From NCBI RefSeq assembly GCF_900112865.1, contig NZ_FONH01000002.1:230713-294712 (forward strand): 64,000 bases of DNA. The letters are read 5' to 3'. Under the pieces are notes generated by a model. That model had not been told where the DNA came from, made no database searches, and saw nothing but the letters and a program-made list of their open reading frames with translations. A program made the translations under genes and the position numbers. This DNA is from Dyella marensis. Its GTDB lineage: Bacteria; Pseudomonadota; Gammaproteobacteria; Xanthomonadales; Rhodanobacteraceae. Positions 17,971-27,000 of the stretch are shown here, piece by piece; position 1 is the first letter of the stretch, and each line of letters starts with the position of its first letter.

Positions 17971-18786
17971 TCAGCTCTGCCCCGCGCGCCGCAGCGGTGT
18001 CTCCTGCTTGTCGCTCCCGCGCACCTTCGCCGCCGCGGCGCGCACCTGTCCCCGCGCGCCCAGCATCATCTCCTCCAGCCAATGCACCAGGATCGAGCTG
18101 TAGGCCTCGCGCGAAGCCTCGTCGCTCAGGCTGTGGTCGGCGCCGCGGATGACGCGATAGGTGAGCGAATGGGTTTCCGTGCAGGCCTTGCGGTAGCTGG
18201 CCAGCACGGGCGACGGGACGATCTCGTCGTGTTCGGATTCGACGATCAGCACGTCGCCGGTAAAGCGCGAGCAGGCGCGCAGGGCGCGATTGTCGTTTGC
18301 TTCGATCGGCTGGCCGCGGTAATCGCCGAGCTTCTGCACGCGCGCCAGCAGGCGCTTGGGTACGCTCCAGTCGTCGTCGCGATAGATCGCCGGCGCGCGC
18401 AGGCCGAGCCAGCACACGGGGCGGCGCTCGGTGAGCAGGGCCGCCAGGTAGCCGCCATAACTGCTGCCCACCACGGCGATGGAATCGCGCTCGACCAGCG
18501 GATGCGCAGCGAGGAAATCGTAAGCCGCCAGCATGTCGTGCAGGTTTTCCTCGCGCGAGACGGTGTCGCGCTGGCTGGCGGTGGCGACGTGGCCGGTAAG
18601 GTCGAAGGTCAGGCATACGCAGCCCAGGGCAGCGACCTTGTGCGCGTTGGCGCGGTACTGGCGCTGGCTGCCGCCCCAGCCGTGCACCATCAGCACGGCC
18701 GGCATGCGCGGCGCCGGGGAAATCAGCGTGCCCGCCAGTTCGCGGCCACGCATGCTGATGTGGATGACGTCGTCACGTACCGGCAC
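17971..18786 (-). CDS. Alpha/beta hydrolase (dienelactone-hydrolase/S9-like)
   Basis: A 271-residue serine hydrolase. Oxyanion segment VMVHGWGGS is near residues 32-40, the nucleophile elbow GSSYGG near 107-112 (Ser in G-S-S-Y-G-G), the acid in ESEHDEIV and the His in GADHSL. It has no signal peptide. The GTG start at 18786 has GAGGA upstream and overlaps the end of the DUF3182 gene by 14 bases, so both are translated from one message; homologous pairs of these two families occur together in related bacteria. The substrate is unknown. It converges on the toxin-like genes with 27 bases between. Confidence 0.85.
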   Translation of the reverse strand: MPVRDDVIHISMRGRELAGTLISPAPRMPAVLMVHGWGGSQRQYRANAHKVAALGCVCLTFDLTGHVATASQRDTVSREENLHDMLAAYDFLAAHPLVERDSIAVVGSSYGGYLAALLTERRPVCWLGLRAPAIYRDDDWSVPKRLLARVQKLGDYRGQPIEANDNRALRACSRFTGDVLIVESEHDEIVPSPVLASYRKACTETHSLTYRVIRGADHSLSDEASREAYSSILVHWLEEMMLGARGQVRAAAAKVRGSDKQETPLRRAGQS

Positions 18787-19903
18787 TGCGCTTGGTCCTC
18801 ACGTACTTGAGCAGGAAGCCGGCCTGTGCGTCCTCCCCATGGAACACGATCTTGGCGTCGGACGGCACCGGCTCGCGCGGGTCGTAGCTCTCGCGGGTGG
18901 CGGCCCAGACGGCACGGCGCGCGGGATGCGCCAGCAGCGCACCCACCGCCTCCACTTCCGCCGCACTGGCGCCGCCGATGCGCCAGGACTGTTCCAGCAC
19001 GCCCGAATACCAGCGGCCGCCGGCGTCCCGGCCCTGCGCCACGTCGTAGTTGGCACGCGAGGCATACGTATTGGGAAAGCATTGCAGCGCTTCGTCGTGA
19101 TAGCAGCGCGCCTGCTCCACCGCCAGGCGCTGATCGCCGGTTAGCGGGAGCTGGCGCAGCGTGTCCAGGCCGCCCGGCGTGCACAGCAGATCGGTGCCGC
19201 CGTACACCCATACGCCGTCGTGGTTGCGGGTCAGGCGCTGGCGGCCGACATAGCTGGCGCGGATGCCCTCCAGCGCCACCTGCCCCACGCTGACCGTGGC
19301 CACCTCCTCCAGGTTGCGCTCCACCACGAAGCCGTCTTCCAGCCACGGCCCCGGCCCGGCCTGCTCGATCAACGGCTCCAGGTCGGCGAGCGAGGCCACC
19401 ACGTGCTGGCCGAGGCCGCCGGCATCCCACGGCGACTTGATACGCACGCTGCCCTCGTGCAGCAGCCGGGCGGCGGCGATGCGCAGGTCCTCCGGCGTGA
19501 ACACCGCATAGCCCGGCAACACGACATCGATGACGCGCTCGGCAAACTGCTCCGACCAGCCCGGCGGCGCGGCGCTGCCGGGACGCACCAGGCCGTGGCT
19601 GATCAGCTTGGTGCCGACGAAATCTTCGTTCACCACGCCACCGAACAGGTCGTTCGGCCCGGCGATGCCGAAGCGGCGCGCCTCGCGCGCATTCAAGGTG
19701 CGATATGGCACCACGTAGCGCTCGCCGTGCGGGCGGCGTTCGGTGTCGCGGCCGATGCCGCCATAGCTCATGCCCAGCAGGCCGGCCAGGCGTTCGGCGA
19801 CCCAGAGGTGGGAGGACAGCTCGTGGCCGCCGGGCGCCTGGCCCATGGGCGCGTAGACGAGCACGCGTCTTGCATCGCGGGAACGCAGGGAGCTCTCGGC
19901 CAT
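18773..19903 (-). CDS. DUF3182 family protein, ATP-grasp-like
   Basis: A 376-residue protein of the proteobacterial DUF3182 family. The central part (about 125-300) has an ATP-grasp look: RIKSPWDAGGLGQHVVAS resembles the ATP-grasp glycine loop after a basic residue, and LEDGFVVERNLEEVATVSVG the acidic metal-binding strand. FPNTYASRANYDVAQGRDAG near the C-terminus is also family-typical. The reaction is unknown; ATP-grasp enzymes join a carboxylate to an amine or thiol. ATG 19903 follows GGAGGAA. It is coupled to a hydrolase gene downstream, so the pair could make and process one compound. Confidence 0.75.
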   Translation of the reverse strand: MAESSLRSRDARRVLVYAPMGQAPGGHELSSHLWVAERLAGLLGMSYGGIGRDTERRPHGERYVVPYRTLNAREARRFGIAGPNDLFGGVVNEDFVGTKLISHGLVRPGSAAPPGWSEQFAERVIDVVLPGYAVFTPEDLRIAAARLLHEGSVRIKSPWDAGGLGQHVVASLADLEPLIEQAGPGPWLEDGFVVERNLEEVATVSVGQVALEGIRASYVGRQRLTRNHDGVWVYGGTDLLCTPGGLDTLRQLPLTGDQRLAVEQARCYHDEALQCFPNTYASRANYDVAQGRDAGGRWYSGVLEQSWRIGGASAAEVEAVGALLAHPARRAVWAATRESYDPREPVPSDAKIVFHGEDAQAGFLLKYVRTKRSAGT

Positions 19904-20291
19904 GGACACGGGTTCCTCCGGCGCAGGGGAGCAGAGGGCGACACCCGTTCGCCCCGATCGCAGTGTTCCCGCCGCGGTGCGCATGGCACGTGAATGCCCG
20001 GCGGTTCGATAGACACTCGGCGCCCCTGCCATCCACCACGAGAGCACTCATGCGGTGGGGACGCACCGGCGTCTGCGGCGATCCCTCGGGCATCTGCTGC
20101 AGGTTCACGTGCCCTGGCCAGCTTCGCGCATGGACACGCTGCCGACTTTCTTTCCGTCGGAGGAAAAACGCCGGCATTCATCGTGCCAACCGCTGCACGC
20201 TCGCGAACTGCCGCATGCACGTGACCGTCACGCTGCCGTGACCACGCGTGCCGCTACAGTCGCGATGCCCCAAGCAGCACGCGACGCCCGC
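19904..20291. other. Intergenic region between divergent genes
   Basis: Must contain the promoters for the DUF3182 pair and for the receiver gene. I see no gene, repeat or convincing -35/-10 pair in it. Confidence 0.4.
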
Positions 20292-20693
20292 ATGTCCACC
20301 ATCCTGGTCATCGAAGACGAACTCGAAATCCTGGAAGTCACCAGCGTGCTGCTGGCTTCCTCCGGGTACCAGGTCGTGCATGCGCGCAACGCGGAAGAAG
20401 GCTTTCGCGTCGCGCTGTCGCGCGACGACATCGACGTCGTCTTCACCGATGTAAACCTGGGCAACGGCATGAGCGGCACCGACCTGGTGGACAAGCTGCG
20501 CGAACAGGGCTCGCGCGCCGCGATGGTGGTGGTCTCCGGCGACATGGATCCGTTCAGCGGCTGGAGCCACCCGCATGCCACCTTCCTGCCCAAGCCCTAC
20601 GGCCGGCGCCAGCTGCTGTCGGCGATCGACGAGGCGCGCGAGCAGGTCGCCGGCGACGACACGGCCCCTGGCTGGCGCGCGCAAGCGCTGTGA
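20292..20693 (+). CDS. Single-domain response regulator
   Basis: A 133-residue stand-alone receiver. Acidic pair E8-D9 in LVIEDE, phosphoacceptor D53 in VFTDVNLGN, the conserved Ser/Thr in VVVSGD and Lys in LPKPYGRRQL. No output domain is present. Similar small receivers next to PAS hybrid kinases (FixL-like) act in phosphorelays or as phosphate sinks. It ends four bases into a possible GTG start of the kinase gene, so the two are one operon. No Shine-Dalgarno sequence is evident before ATG 20292. Confidence 0.9.
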   Translation: MSTILVIEDELEILEVTSVLLASSGYQVVHARNAEEGFRVALSRDDIDVVFTDVNLGNGMSGTDLVDKLREQGSRAAMVVVSGDMDPFSGWSHPHATFLPKPYGRRQLLSAIDEAREQVAGDDTAPGWRAQAL

Positions 20694-20806
20694 CCACCGG
20701 AAAACGCCGGCAAGGGGACGCACCGCAGCCGGGACTGCAGGAGGCGGGCCTGCTGCCGACCGCGGCGAAAGAGCTGGACGAGCCGGAACGGTTTCAGGAA
20801 GCTCGC

Positions 20807-22741
20807 ATGACGACCGCCAGGCCTCTCTCCTATGAGCTGCTCGTCCACTCCATCGTGGACTACGCGATCTACATGCTCGACACCGAGGGCCGCATCGTCA
20901 GCTGGAACAAGGGCGCCGAACGCATCCTCGGCTACCGGCCCGAGGAAGTGATCGGCCAGCCCGTCGCGCTGTTCTATCCCACCGCCGAACGCCGCGTCCG
21001 CCGCGCCGAATACGAGCTGGCCATGGCCGCGCGCACCGGCCGCCATGCCGAGGAAGGCTGGCGCATCCGCAAGGACGGCAGCCGCTTCTGGGCCTATGTG
21101 GCGCTGGATGCGATCCGCGGCGAGGACGGCGAGCTGATCGGTTTCGCCAAGGTGCTGCGCGATATGACCGACCGGCGCATGGCGGAGGAAAAACTGCGCG
21201 AGAGCGAGCGGCGCTTCCGCCTGTTCGTCAACAGCGTGTCGGACTGCGCGATCTGCATGCTCAACCTCGAAGGCCTGATCACCGAGTGGAACCGCGGCGT
21301 GCGCCGGGTCAACGGCTTCCAGGCCGAGGACATGGTGGGCCGGCACTGCGCCTTGCTGTTCGCGCCGGAAGAAGTGGAAACCGGCCTGCCCCGGCGCCTG
21401 CTGGAGGAAGCCCGGGCGGAGGGCAAGGCCGCCGCCGAATGCTGGCAGGTGCGCAGCGACGGCAGCCGCTTCCAGGCCTGCGTGATCGTCGACGCGGTAC
21501 ACGACCAGTCCAACCGCCTGCTGGGTTTCGCGCTGGTCATCCGTGACATCTCCGAGCGCTGCGACAACGAACGGCACCTGGAGGAAGCCCGCGCGCAGCT
21601 GTTCCAGGCGCAGAAGATCGAAGCGCTGGGCCAGCTGACCAGCGGCATCGCGCACGACTTCAACAACCTGCTGCAAGGCATCATCGGCTCGCTGGAAGTA
21701 GCCAGGCTCCGCGCCGGCCAGAGCGAACTGAAGGACACCGTGCGCTTCATCGACAATGCGCACCAGGCGGCCGATCGCGCCGCCGCCCTGACCCATCGCC
21801 TGCTGGCCTTCGCGCGGCGCCAGCCGCTGGTGACGCGCGCGGTGGACGTGCGCGAGTCGATCCTCGGCATGGAGCAGTTGCTGCGGCAGACCATCGGCGA
21901 GTCGATCACCTTGCGCCTGGACTTTCCGCGCGAACCCTGCCTAGTGCGCTGCGACCCGCACCATTTCGAGAGTTCCCTGCTCAACCTGGCGATCAATGCG
22001 CGCGATGCCATGCGCGACGGTGGCCTGCAGGCCATCGCCGCGGGCCAGGTCGACAACCTGGACGGGCAGCAGCGCATCGCCAGCCTCGCCAGCGGACGCT
22101 ATGTGGCGATCGCGGTGAACGACAACGGCTGTGGCATGGACGAGGACACGCTCAAGCGCGCGATGGATCCGTTCTTCACCACCAAGCCCAAGGACCATGG
22201 CACCGGCCTCGGCCTGTCGATGGTGTACGGCTTCGCCGTGCAGTCGGGCGGCAGCCTGCGCCTGCGCAGCGAACCGGGGCGAGGCACCACGGTGACGCTC
22301 TACCTGCCGGTCGCCCGCGAACTGGAAGAAACCGCTGTGCCGGCGCCGGCACGGCCGCGCAAGCTGCCGGGCCAGCCGACCATCCTGCTGGTGGAAGACG
22401 AGCCGGCCGTGCGCGAGCCGGTGGCGCTGCGCCTGCGCGAGATGGGCTTCGTGGTGATCGAGGCCGACAACGGTTACCGCGGCCTGGAAATCCTGCGCTC
22501 GCCGCAGCCGCTGGACCTGGCCATCGCCGACGTCGGCCTGCCCGGCCTCAACGGCCGCCTCATGATCGACCGCGCGCCGCCGCACCGGCAGGGACTGCGC
22601 GTGCTGTTCACCACCGGCTACGCCGATTCGTGGGTGCTGGAACAAGGGCCGCCGCTGGGGGAAGGCATGGACATGCTGACCAAGCCGTTCGACATGGGGG
22701 CCTTGCTCAGCAAGATTTATACGTTGGCGGGGGTGGATTGA
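20807..22741 (+). CDS. PAS-PAS hybrid histidine kinase with C-terminal receiver
   Basis: A 644-residue cytoplasmic sensor kinase. Two PAS domains with PAC motifs (about 10-125 and 130-250; GRIVSWNKGAERILGY and GLITEWNRGVRRVNGF), a HisKA region with phosphoacceptor H283 in GIAHDFNNLL, a HATPase_c domain (N box NLAINARDAM, DNGCGMD, GTGLGLSMV) and a receiver with D575 in ADVGLPGLNG. There are no membrane segments, so it senses an internal signal such as redox, light or oxygen; no cofactor residue is obvious. ATG 20807 has AGGAAG upstream; a GTG at 20690 overlapping the receiver gene is possible. The receiver upstream is the likely partner. Confidence 0.92.
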   Translation: MTTARPLSYELLVHSIVDYAIYMLDTEGRIVSWNKGAERILGYRPEEVIGQPVALFYPTAERRVRRAEYELAMAARTGRHAEEGWRIRKDGSRFWAYVALDAIRGEDGELIGFAKVLRDMTDRRMAEEKLRESERRFRLFVNSVSDCAICMLNLEGLITEWNRGVRRVNGFQAEDMVGRHCALLFAPEEVETGLPRRLLEEARAEGKAAAECWQVRSDGSRFQACVIVDAVHDQSNRLLGFALVIRDISERCDNERHLEEARAQLFQAQKIEALGQLTSGIAHDFNNLLQGIIGSLEVARLRAGQSELKDTVRFIDNAHQAADRAAALTHRLLAFARRQPLVTRAVDVRESILGMEQLLRQTIGESITLRLDFPREPCLVRCDPHHFESSLLNLAINARDAMRDGGLQAIAAGQVDNLDGQQRIASLASGRYVAIAVNDNGCGMDEDTLKRAMDPFFTTKPKDHGTGLGLSMVYGFAVQSGGSLRLRSEPGRGTTVTLYLPVARELEETAVPAPARPRKLPGQPTILLVEDEPAVREPVALRLREMGFVVIEADNGYRGLEILRSPQPLDLAIADVGLPGLNGRLMIDRAPPHRQGLRVLFTTGYADSWVLEQGPPLGEGMDMLTKPFDMGALLSKIYTLAGVD

Positions 22742-22780
22742 GGCATCGGCACAGCGGCAGGCCTTGCCGGCAACCCGACG

Positions 22781-22932
22781 CCCCCCTCACCGTCATTCCG
22801 GCGCAGGCCGGAATCCAGCAGCGTCGATATTCGATTGTCGCGACAAGATCCACAGCCAGAGCATCGACGTTGTCGCTCGATGCAGCATGTCGTTACTGGA
22901 TTCCGGCCTGCGCCGGAATGACGGTGAGGGGG
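22781..22932. repeat. MITE-like inverted repeat with CGTCATTCCGG ends
   Basis: About 150 bases. The terminal arms (22781-22818 and 22895-22932) are near-perfect inverted copies of about 37 bases that contain the hairpin CATTCCGGCGCAGGCCGGAA. The centre (about 75 bases, less GC-rich) is unrelated to other repeats here. It lies between convergent genes. Confidence 0.85.
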
Positions 22933-22955
22933 CCTGTTCCCCTGCAGCCTAGTCG

Positions 22956-23866
<911 letters not shown>

Positions 23867-23891
23867 CGGTATGCCAAGCCCCGTTCGCGGG

Positions 23892-24275
23892 TCAGACCAC
23901 CAGCCAGCGCAGGCCCAGCGCCTGCAGCGAACGCATCACCGTGGAAGCGTCGAACGGCCTGGGCGTCGTGCCGCGTGTTCCAGGCGACAACCAGGTCGAG
24001 GCCATCAGCCGGCCGTCGGTGCTGTGCACGGCGAAGGCCGGATAGGCCGGGAGCAGCGGCGGCGTCTCGCCTGTATCAAGTTCGTGACAGGCATCCGCAT
24101 GCACGATCAGGAACGCGATCTCCCATGGACGCCCCGTCCGCCATTCGGCCAGCTCGCACAAGTTGCGCAGATGAACCATGGGGTTGCGCATTCCTGCACC
24201 GCGCAGGCGTTCCGCCGCGCGCTCCACGTCGCCGTGCTCGTCTTGCACCAGCACCACCACCGGCAATTCGGACAT
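23892..24275 (-). CDS. Receiver-like protein lacking the phosphorylation site
   Basis: A 127-residue protein starting MSELPVVVLVQDEHGDVERA. The fold pattern (strand, helix with AAERLRGAGMRNPMVHLRNL, strand IAFLIVHAD) is like a response-regulator receiver, and the C-terminus VMRSLQALGLRWLVV resembles its last helix, but no phosphoacceptor Asp or Lys is in the expected place. The start at 24275 is the most natural; a much longer frame upstream is not convincing. It lies divergent to an NtrC-type regulator gene, 250 bases away. It might be a pseudo-receiver that binds another regulator; that is inference. Confidence 0.55.
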   Translation of the reverse strand: MSELPVVVLVQDEHGDVERAAERLRGAGMRNPMVHLRNLCELAEWRTGRPWEIAFLIVHADACHELDTGETPPLLPAYPAFAVHSTDGRLMASTWLSPGTRGTTPRPFDASTVMRSLQALGLRWLVV

Positions 24276-24526
24276 CGCGACTGAAGCCTCCTCGGCAGCA
24301 TCGACGAAAGCCGTCGATACGTAGCCAGCAAGCCATGTGCCATCGCGGCAGCCTCGTGCTATCGGCATGTCCACACGAATTAGACGAGGCGTGCACCCGG
24401 GGCCATGCACCATCCATTCCTGCATGAAGCGCCCGTGTGGAGCGCATACGTCTCCACTGCCATGCATGCAGGCCCGGCTCGCGCGATCGCGCGAACCGCG
24501 GCGATTAACCTTCCCTTGAGAACCCC

Positions 24527-25876
24527 ATGACATCCATTGCACCAACGATCCTCCTAGTCGACGACGATCCGGGATGCCTCCAAGCGACCAGTGCGCACGC
24601 GAAACTCAAGGGTTGCAAAGTCATCACGGCCACCAGCTTCGCCGCGGCCAGCGATGCCGCCATGGCGCACACCTACGACCTGGCGCTGGTCGATATCTCC
24701 CTGCCCGACGGCAATGGCCTGGACCTGATCGAACGCATCGCGCTCTCGCGCCATGGGCAAGCCATCGTGCTCACCGGCTATCCCACGGTGGACAGCGCGA
24801 TCCGTACGGTACGGCTGCCGGCGGCGGATTACCTGGTCAAGCCGATCCGCGGCGAGCAGCTGGAAGAACTGCTGGACCGCGCGCGCGCCAGCGCCGCGCT
24901 GCGCCATGCCGAGGGCGCCCGCGAGCCGCGCTGCGGCGCGCTGATCGGACATAGCCGCGCGATGCGCGCGCTGTTCGACAAGATCGAGCGCGTCGCGCCG
25001 ATGGACATCACCGTGTTGATCCATGGCGAAAGCGGCACGGGCAAGGAACTGGCCGCGCGGGCCGTGCACGAACTGAGCGGGCGCAAAGGCCGCTTCGTCG
25101 CGGTCAATTGCGGCGCGGTGGCGCCGGAGCTGCTGCCCAGCGAGATGTTCGGCCATGAGCGCGGCAGCTTCACCGGCGCCGTGCGCGATCACGCCGGCTA
25201 TTTCGAGCAGGCCGAAGGCGGCACGCTGTTCCTGGACGAATTCACCGAGATGCCGCTGGCGCTGCAGACCCACCTGCTGCGCGTACTGGAAGAGCGGCGC
25301 GTCACCCGCGTGGGCTCGCACAAGAGCCAGCCGGTCGATGTGCGGGTGGTGGCGGCCTGCAATCGCGTGCCCGCCGAGGCGGTCGACCAGGGCCTGCTGC
25401 GGCAGGACCTCTATTACCGCCTGATGGATTTCCCCATCCGCATGCCCGCGCTGCGCGAGCACCCGGAAGACATTCCCTATATCGCCGCGCACCTGCTGGA
25501 TCAGCTCAACGAGCGCTACGAAACCGCCAGGCAGTTCTCGGCCGAGGCCGTGGCGCGGCTGATGGCGCACCACTGGCCCGGCAACGTGCGCGAACTGCGC
25601 CATGTGATCCAGCGCGCCTTCGTGCTGGCCGAGGAAACCATCGAGGTGCCGGCCTCGCCGGAGGCGATGGAGGCGCCGCTGCGCGACAAGACCCGCTTCG
25701 ACATGCACGTCGGCATGTCGCTGGAAGAGATGGAGAAGCGCGCCCTGCTCGGCACGCTGGAATACTTCAACCACGACAAGGCGCGCACCGCCGACGTGCT
25801 GGGCATCAGCCTGAAGACCATCTACAACAAGCTGGCCCGCTACGCCTCGAGCGACGAGCTTGCGCACAAGCAGTGA
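24527..25876 (+). CDS. NtrC-family sigma-54-dependent response regulator
   Basis: A 449-residue regulator: receiver (1-125; D13/D14 and phosphoacceptor D56 in LVDISLPDGNG, K105 in VKP), AAA+ domain (about 137-370; Walker A GESGTGKE 167-174, Walker B LFLDEF) and a Fis-type helix-turn-helix (about 405-445, ARTADVLGISLKTIYNKL). The sigma-54 contact loop is GSFTGA (213-218), a common variant of GAFTGA. It should activate RpoN promoters after phosphorylation. No kinase gene adjoins; the hybrid kinase 2 kb upstream or an unlinked kinase may be the partner. Confidence 0.92.
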   Translation: MTSIAPTILLVDDDPGCLQATSAHAKLKGCKVITATSFAAASDAAMAHTYDLALVDISLPDGNGLDLIERIALSRHGQAIVLTGYPTVDSAIRTVRLPAADYLVKPIRGEQLEELLDRARASAALRHAEGAREPRCGALIGHSRAMRALFDKIERVAPMDITVLIHGESGTGKELAARAVHELSGRKGRFVAVNCGAVAPELLPSEMFGHERGSFTGAVRDHAGYFEQAEGGTLFLDEFTEMPLALQTHLLRVLEERRVTRVGSHKSQPVDVRVVAACNRVPAEAVDQGLLRQDLYYRLMDFPIRMPALREHPEDIPYIAAHLLDQLNERYETARQFSAEAVARLMAHHWPGNVRELRHVIQRAFVLAEETIEVPASPEAMEAPLRDKTRFDMHVGMSLEEMEKRALLGTLEYFNHDKARTADVLGISLKTIYNKLARYASSDELAHKQ

Positions 25877-26166
25877 GCGCGGTGCCGCACCATGCCTGCC
25901 GACAACTCCCAGACCCGCGAACGTCCAGGCTGCGTCGAGACAGCGTGCATGCGGCATCGACGTGCGCGACCGGCGCAGGCTTGCCTGCCTGCCGGGCTGG
26001 CAAGCAAGCGTGTAATTTCTTCTCATGCTTGCACTTACTACCAGCGCTGCACCTGCATTCGGGCAGGCGCAGGTCGAATTGTCGCCAGCCGTGCGGTGAC
26101 GGGCACTGGCATGGATGTTGCGATAACCGATGCGGCGGCGTTGCCGCCGCATCGGCACGGGACGTA

Positions 26167-26325
26167 TCACAACACGCCCATCAGGAGCAGGACGACCACG
26201 ATGATCAGCAGCACGCCGAGACCGCCGCTGGGCCCGTAACCCCAGCCACGACTGTAGGGCCAGGCCGGGACGGCACCGATCAGCAAAAGAATGAGCACGA
26301 TCAAGAGGATCATCGACAACGACAT
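26167..26325 (-). CDS. DUF3309-family small membrane protein
   Basis: A 52-residue protein with two hydrophobic helices separated by a conserved loop: MSLSMILLIVLILLLIGAVP, then AWPYSRGWGYGPSGG, then a second Leu/Ile/Val helix. The W-P-x-S-R-x-W-G-Y-x-P-S-G-G loop is the signature of DUF3309. Function unknown; such genes are common in stress islands of soil proteobacteria. ATG 26325 has AGGAGAA seven bases upstream. It is divergent from the DUF2383 gene with about 100 bases between. Confidence 0.85.
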   Translation of the reverse strand: MSLSMILLIVLILLLIGAVPAWPYSRGWGYGPSGGLGVLLIIVVVLLLMGVL

Positions 26326-26427
26326 GACGTTTTCTCCTGTCTTCGGTGGCACTTCCATGCAGCAGCATCCGTGCCATGCGCCGCTGCCGGCCACCGCATG
26401 TTCATCCACCCTTACCGGAGACTTTTC

Positions 26428-26880
26428 ATGACTGCCACCAACGAACATGACGTCAAGGTTCTCAACGACCTGATCGCCACCACGCTCGACAGCGCCGACG
26501 GCTACGGCGAGGCCTCCAAGGATGCCAAGAGCTCGCAGCTGGCCAGCCTGTTCCGCGACCGCGCGGCGGAGCGCGAACAAGTGGTGGGCAAACTGCAGCA
26601 GCGCGTGGCCTTCCTCGGCGGCAAGCCGGAAGACAGCGGCACGGTGCTGGCGTCGGCGCATCGCATGTTCACCAATCTGCGCAACAGCCTGAGCAAGAGC
26701 GACGAGGCGGTGATCGACGAGGTCGAGCGCGGCGAGGATCACATCAAGCATAAGTTCGAGGATGCGCTGGAAGACGGCGACGTCACGACGGACACGCGGG
26801 CGATCATTGCCGATGCCAATATCTCGGTGCGCAGCGGGCATGACCAGATGAGCCGGATGAAGCACATGCTGCATTCGTAA
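26428..26880 (+). CDS. DUF2383 (PA2169-type) four-helix bundle protein
   Basis: A 150-residue all-helical protein of the ferritin-like DUF2383 family. VKVLNDLIATTLDSADGYGE opens helix 1, followed by FRDRAAEREQVVGKLQQRV and the ending GHDQMSRMKHMLHS. The E/H residues expected for a di-iron site are partly present. Such proteins accumulate in stationary phase and under stress; their molecular job is not settled. The ATG at 26428 follows CCGGAGAC. It is flanked by the small DUF3309 gene and a hairpin repeat. Confidence 0.85.
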   Translation: MTATNEHDVKVLNDLIATTLDSADGYGEASKDAKSSQLASLFRDRAAEREQVVGKLQQRVAFLGGKPEDSGTVLASAHRMFTNLRNSLSKSDEAVIDEVERGEDHIKHKFEDALEDGDVTTDTRAIIADANISVRSGHDQMSRMKHMLHS

Positions 26881-26901
26881 TGCAGCGAAGCAAGCCGCAG
26901 C

Positions 26902-26990
26902 GCAGGTTGGGGTGAGCGCAGCGAACCCCAACCTGCCTGTCCTGATGACGACGCCACGTTGGGGTTCGCCTTCGGCTCAGCCCAACCTGC
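26902..26990. repeat. GTAGGTTGGGGTGAGC hairpin repeat, copy D
   Basis: Arms begin GCAGGTTGGGGTGAGC and end GCCCAACCTGC. It lies between convergent genes (DUF2383 and ligD), 11 bases from the ligD stop, so it may also end transcription. Confidence 0.85.
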
Positions 26991-27000
26991 GCCCGGCCGG

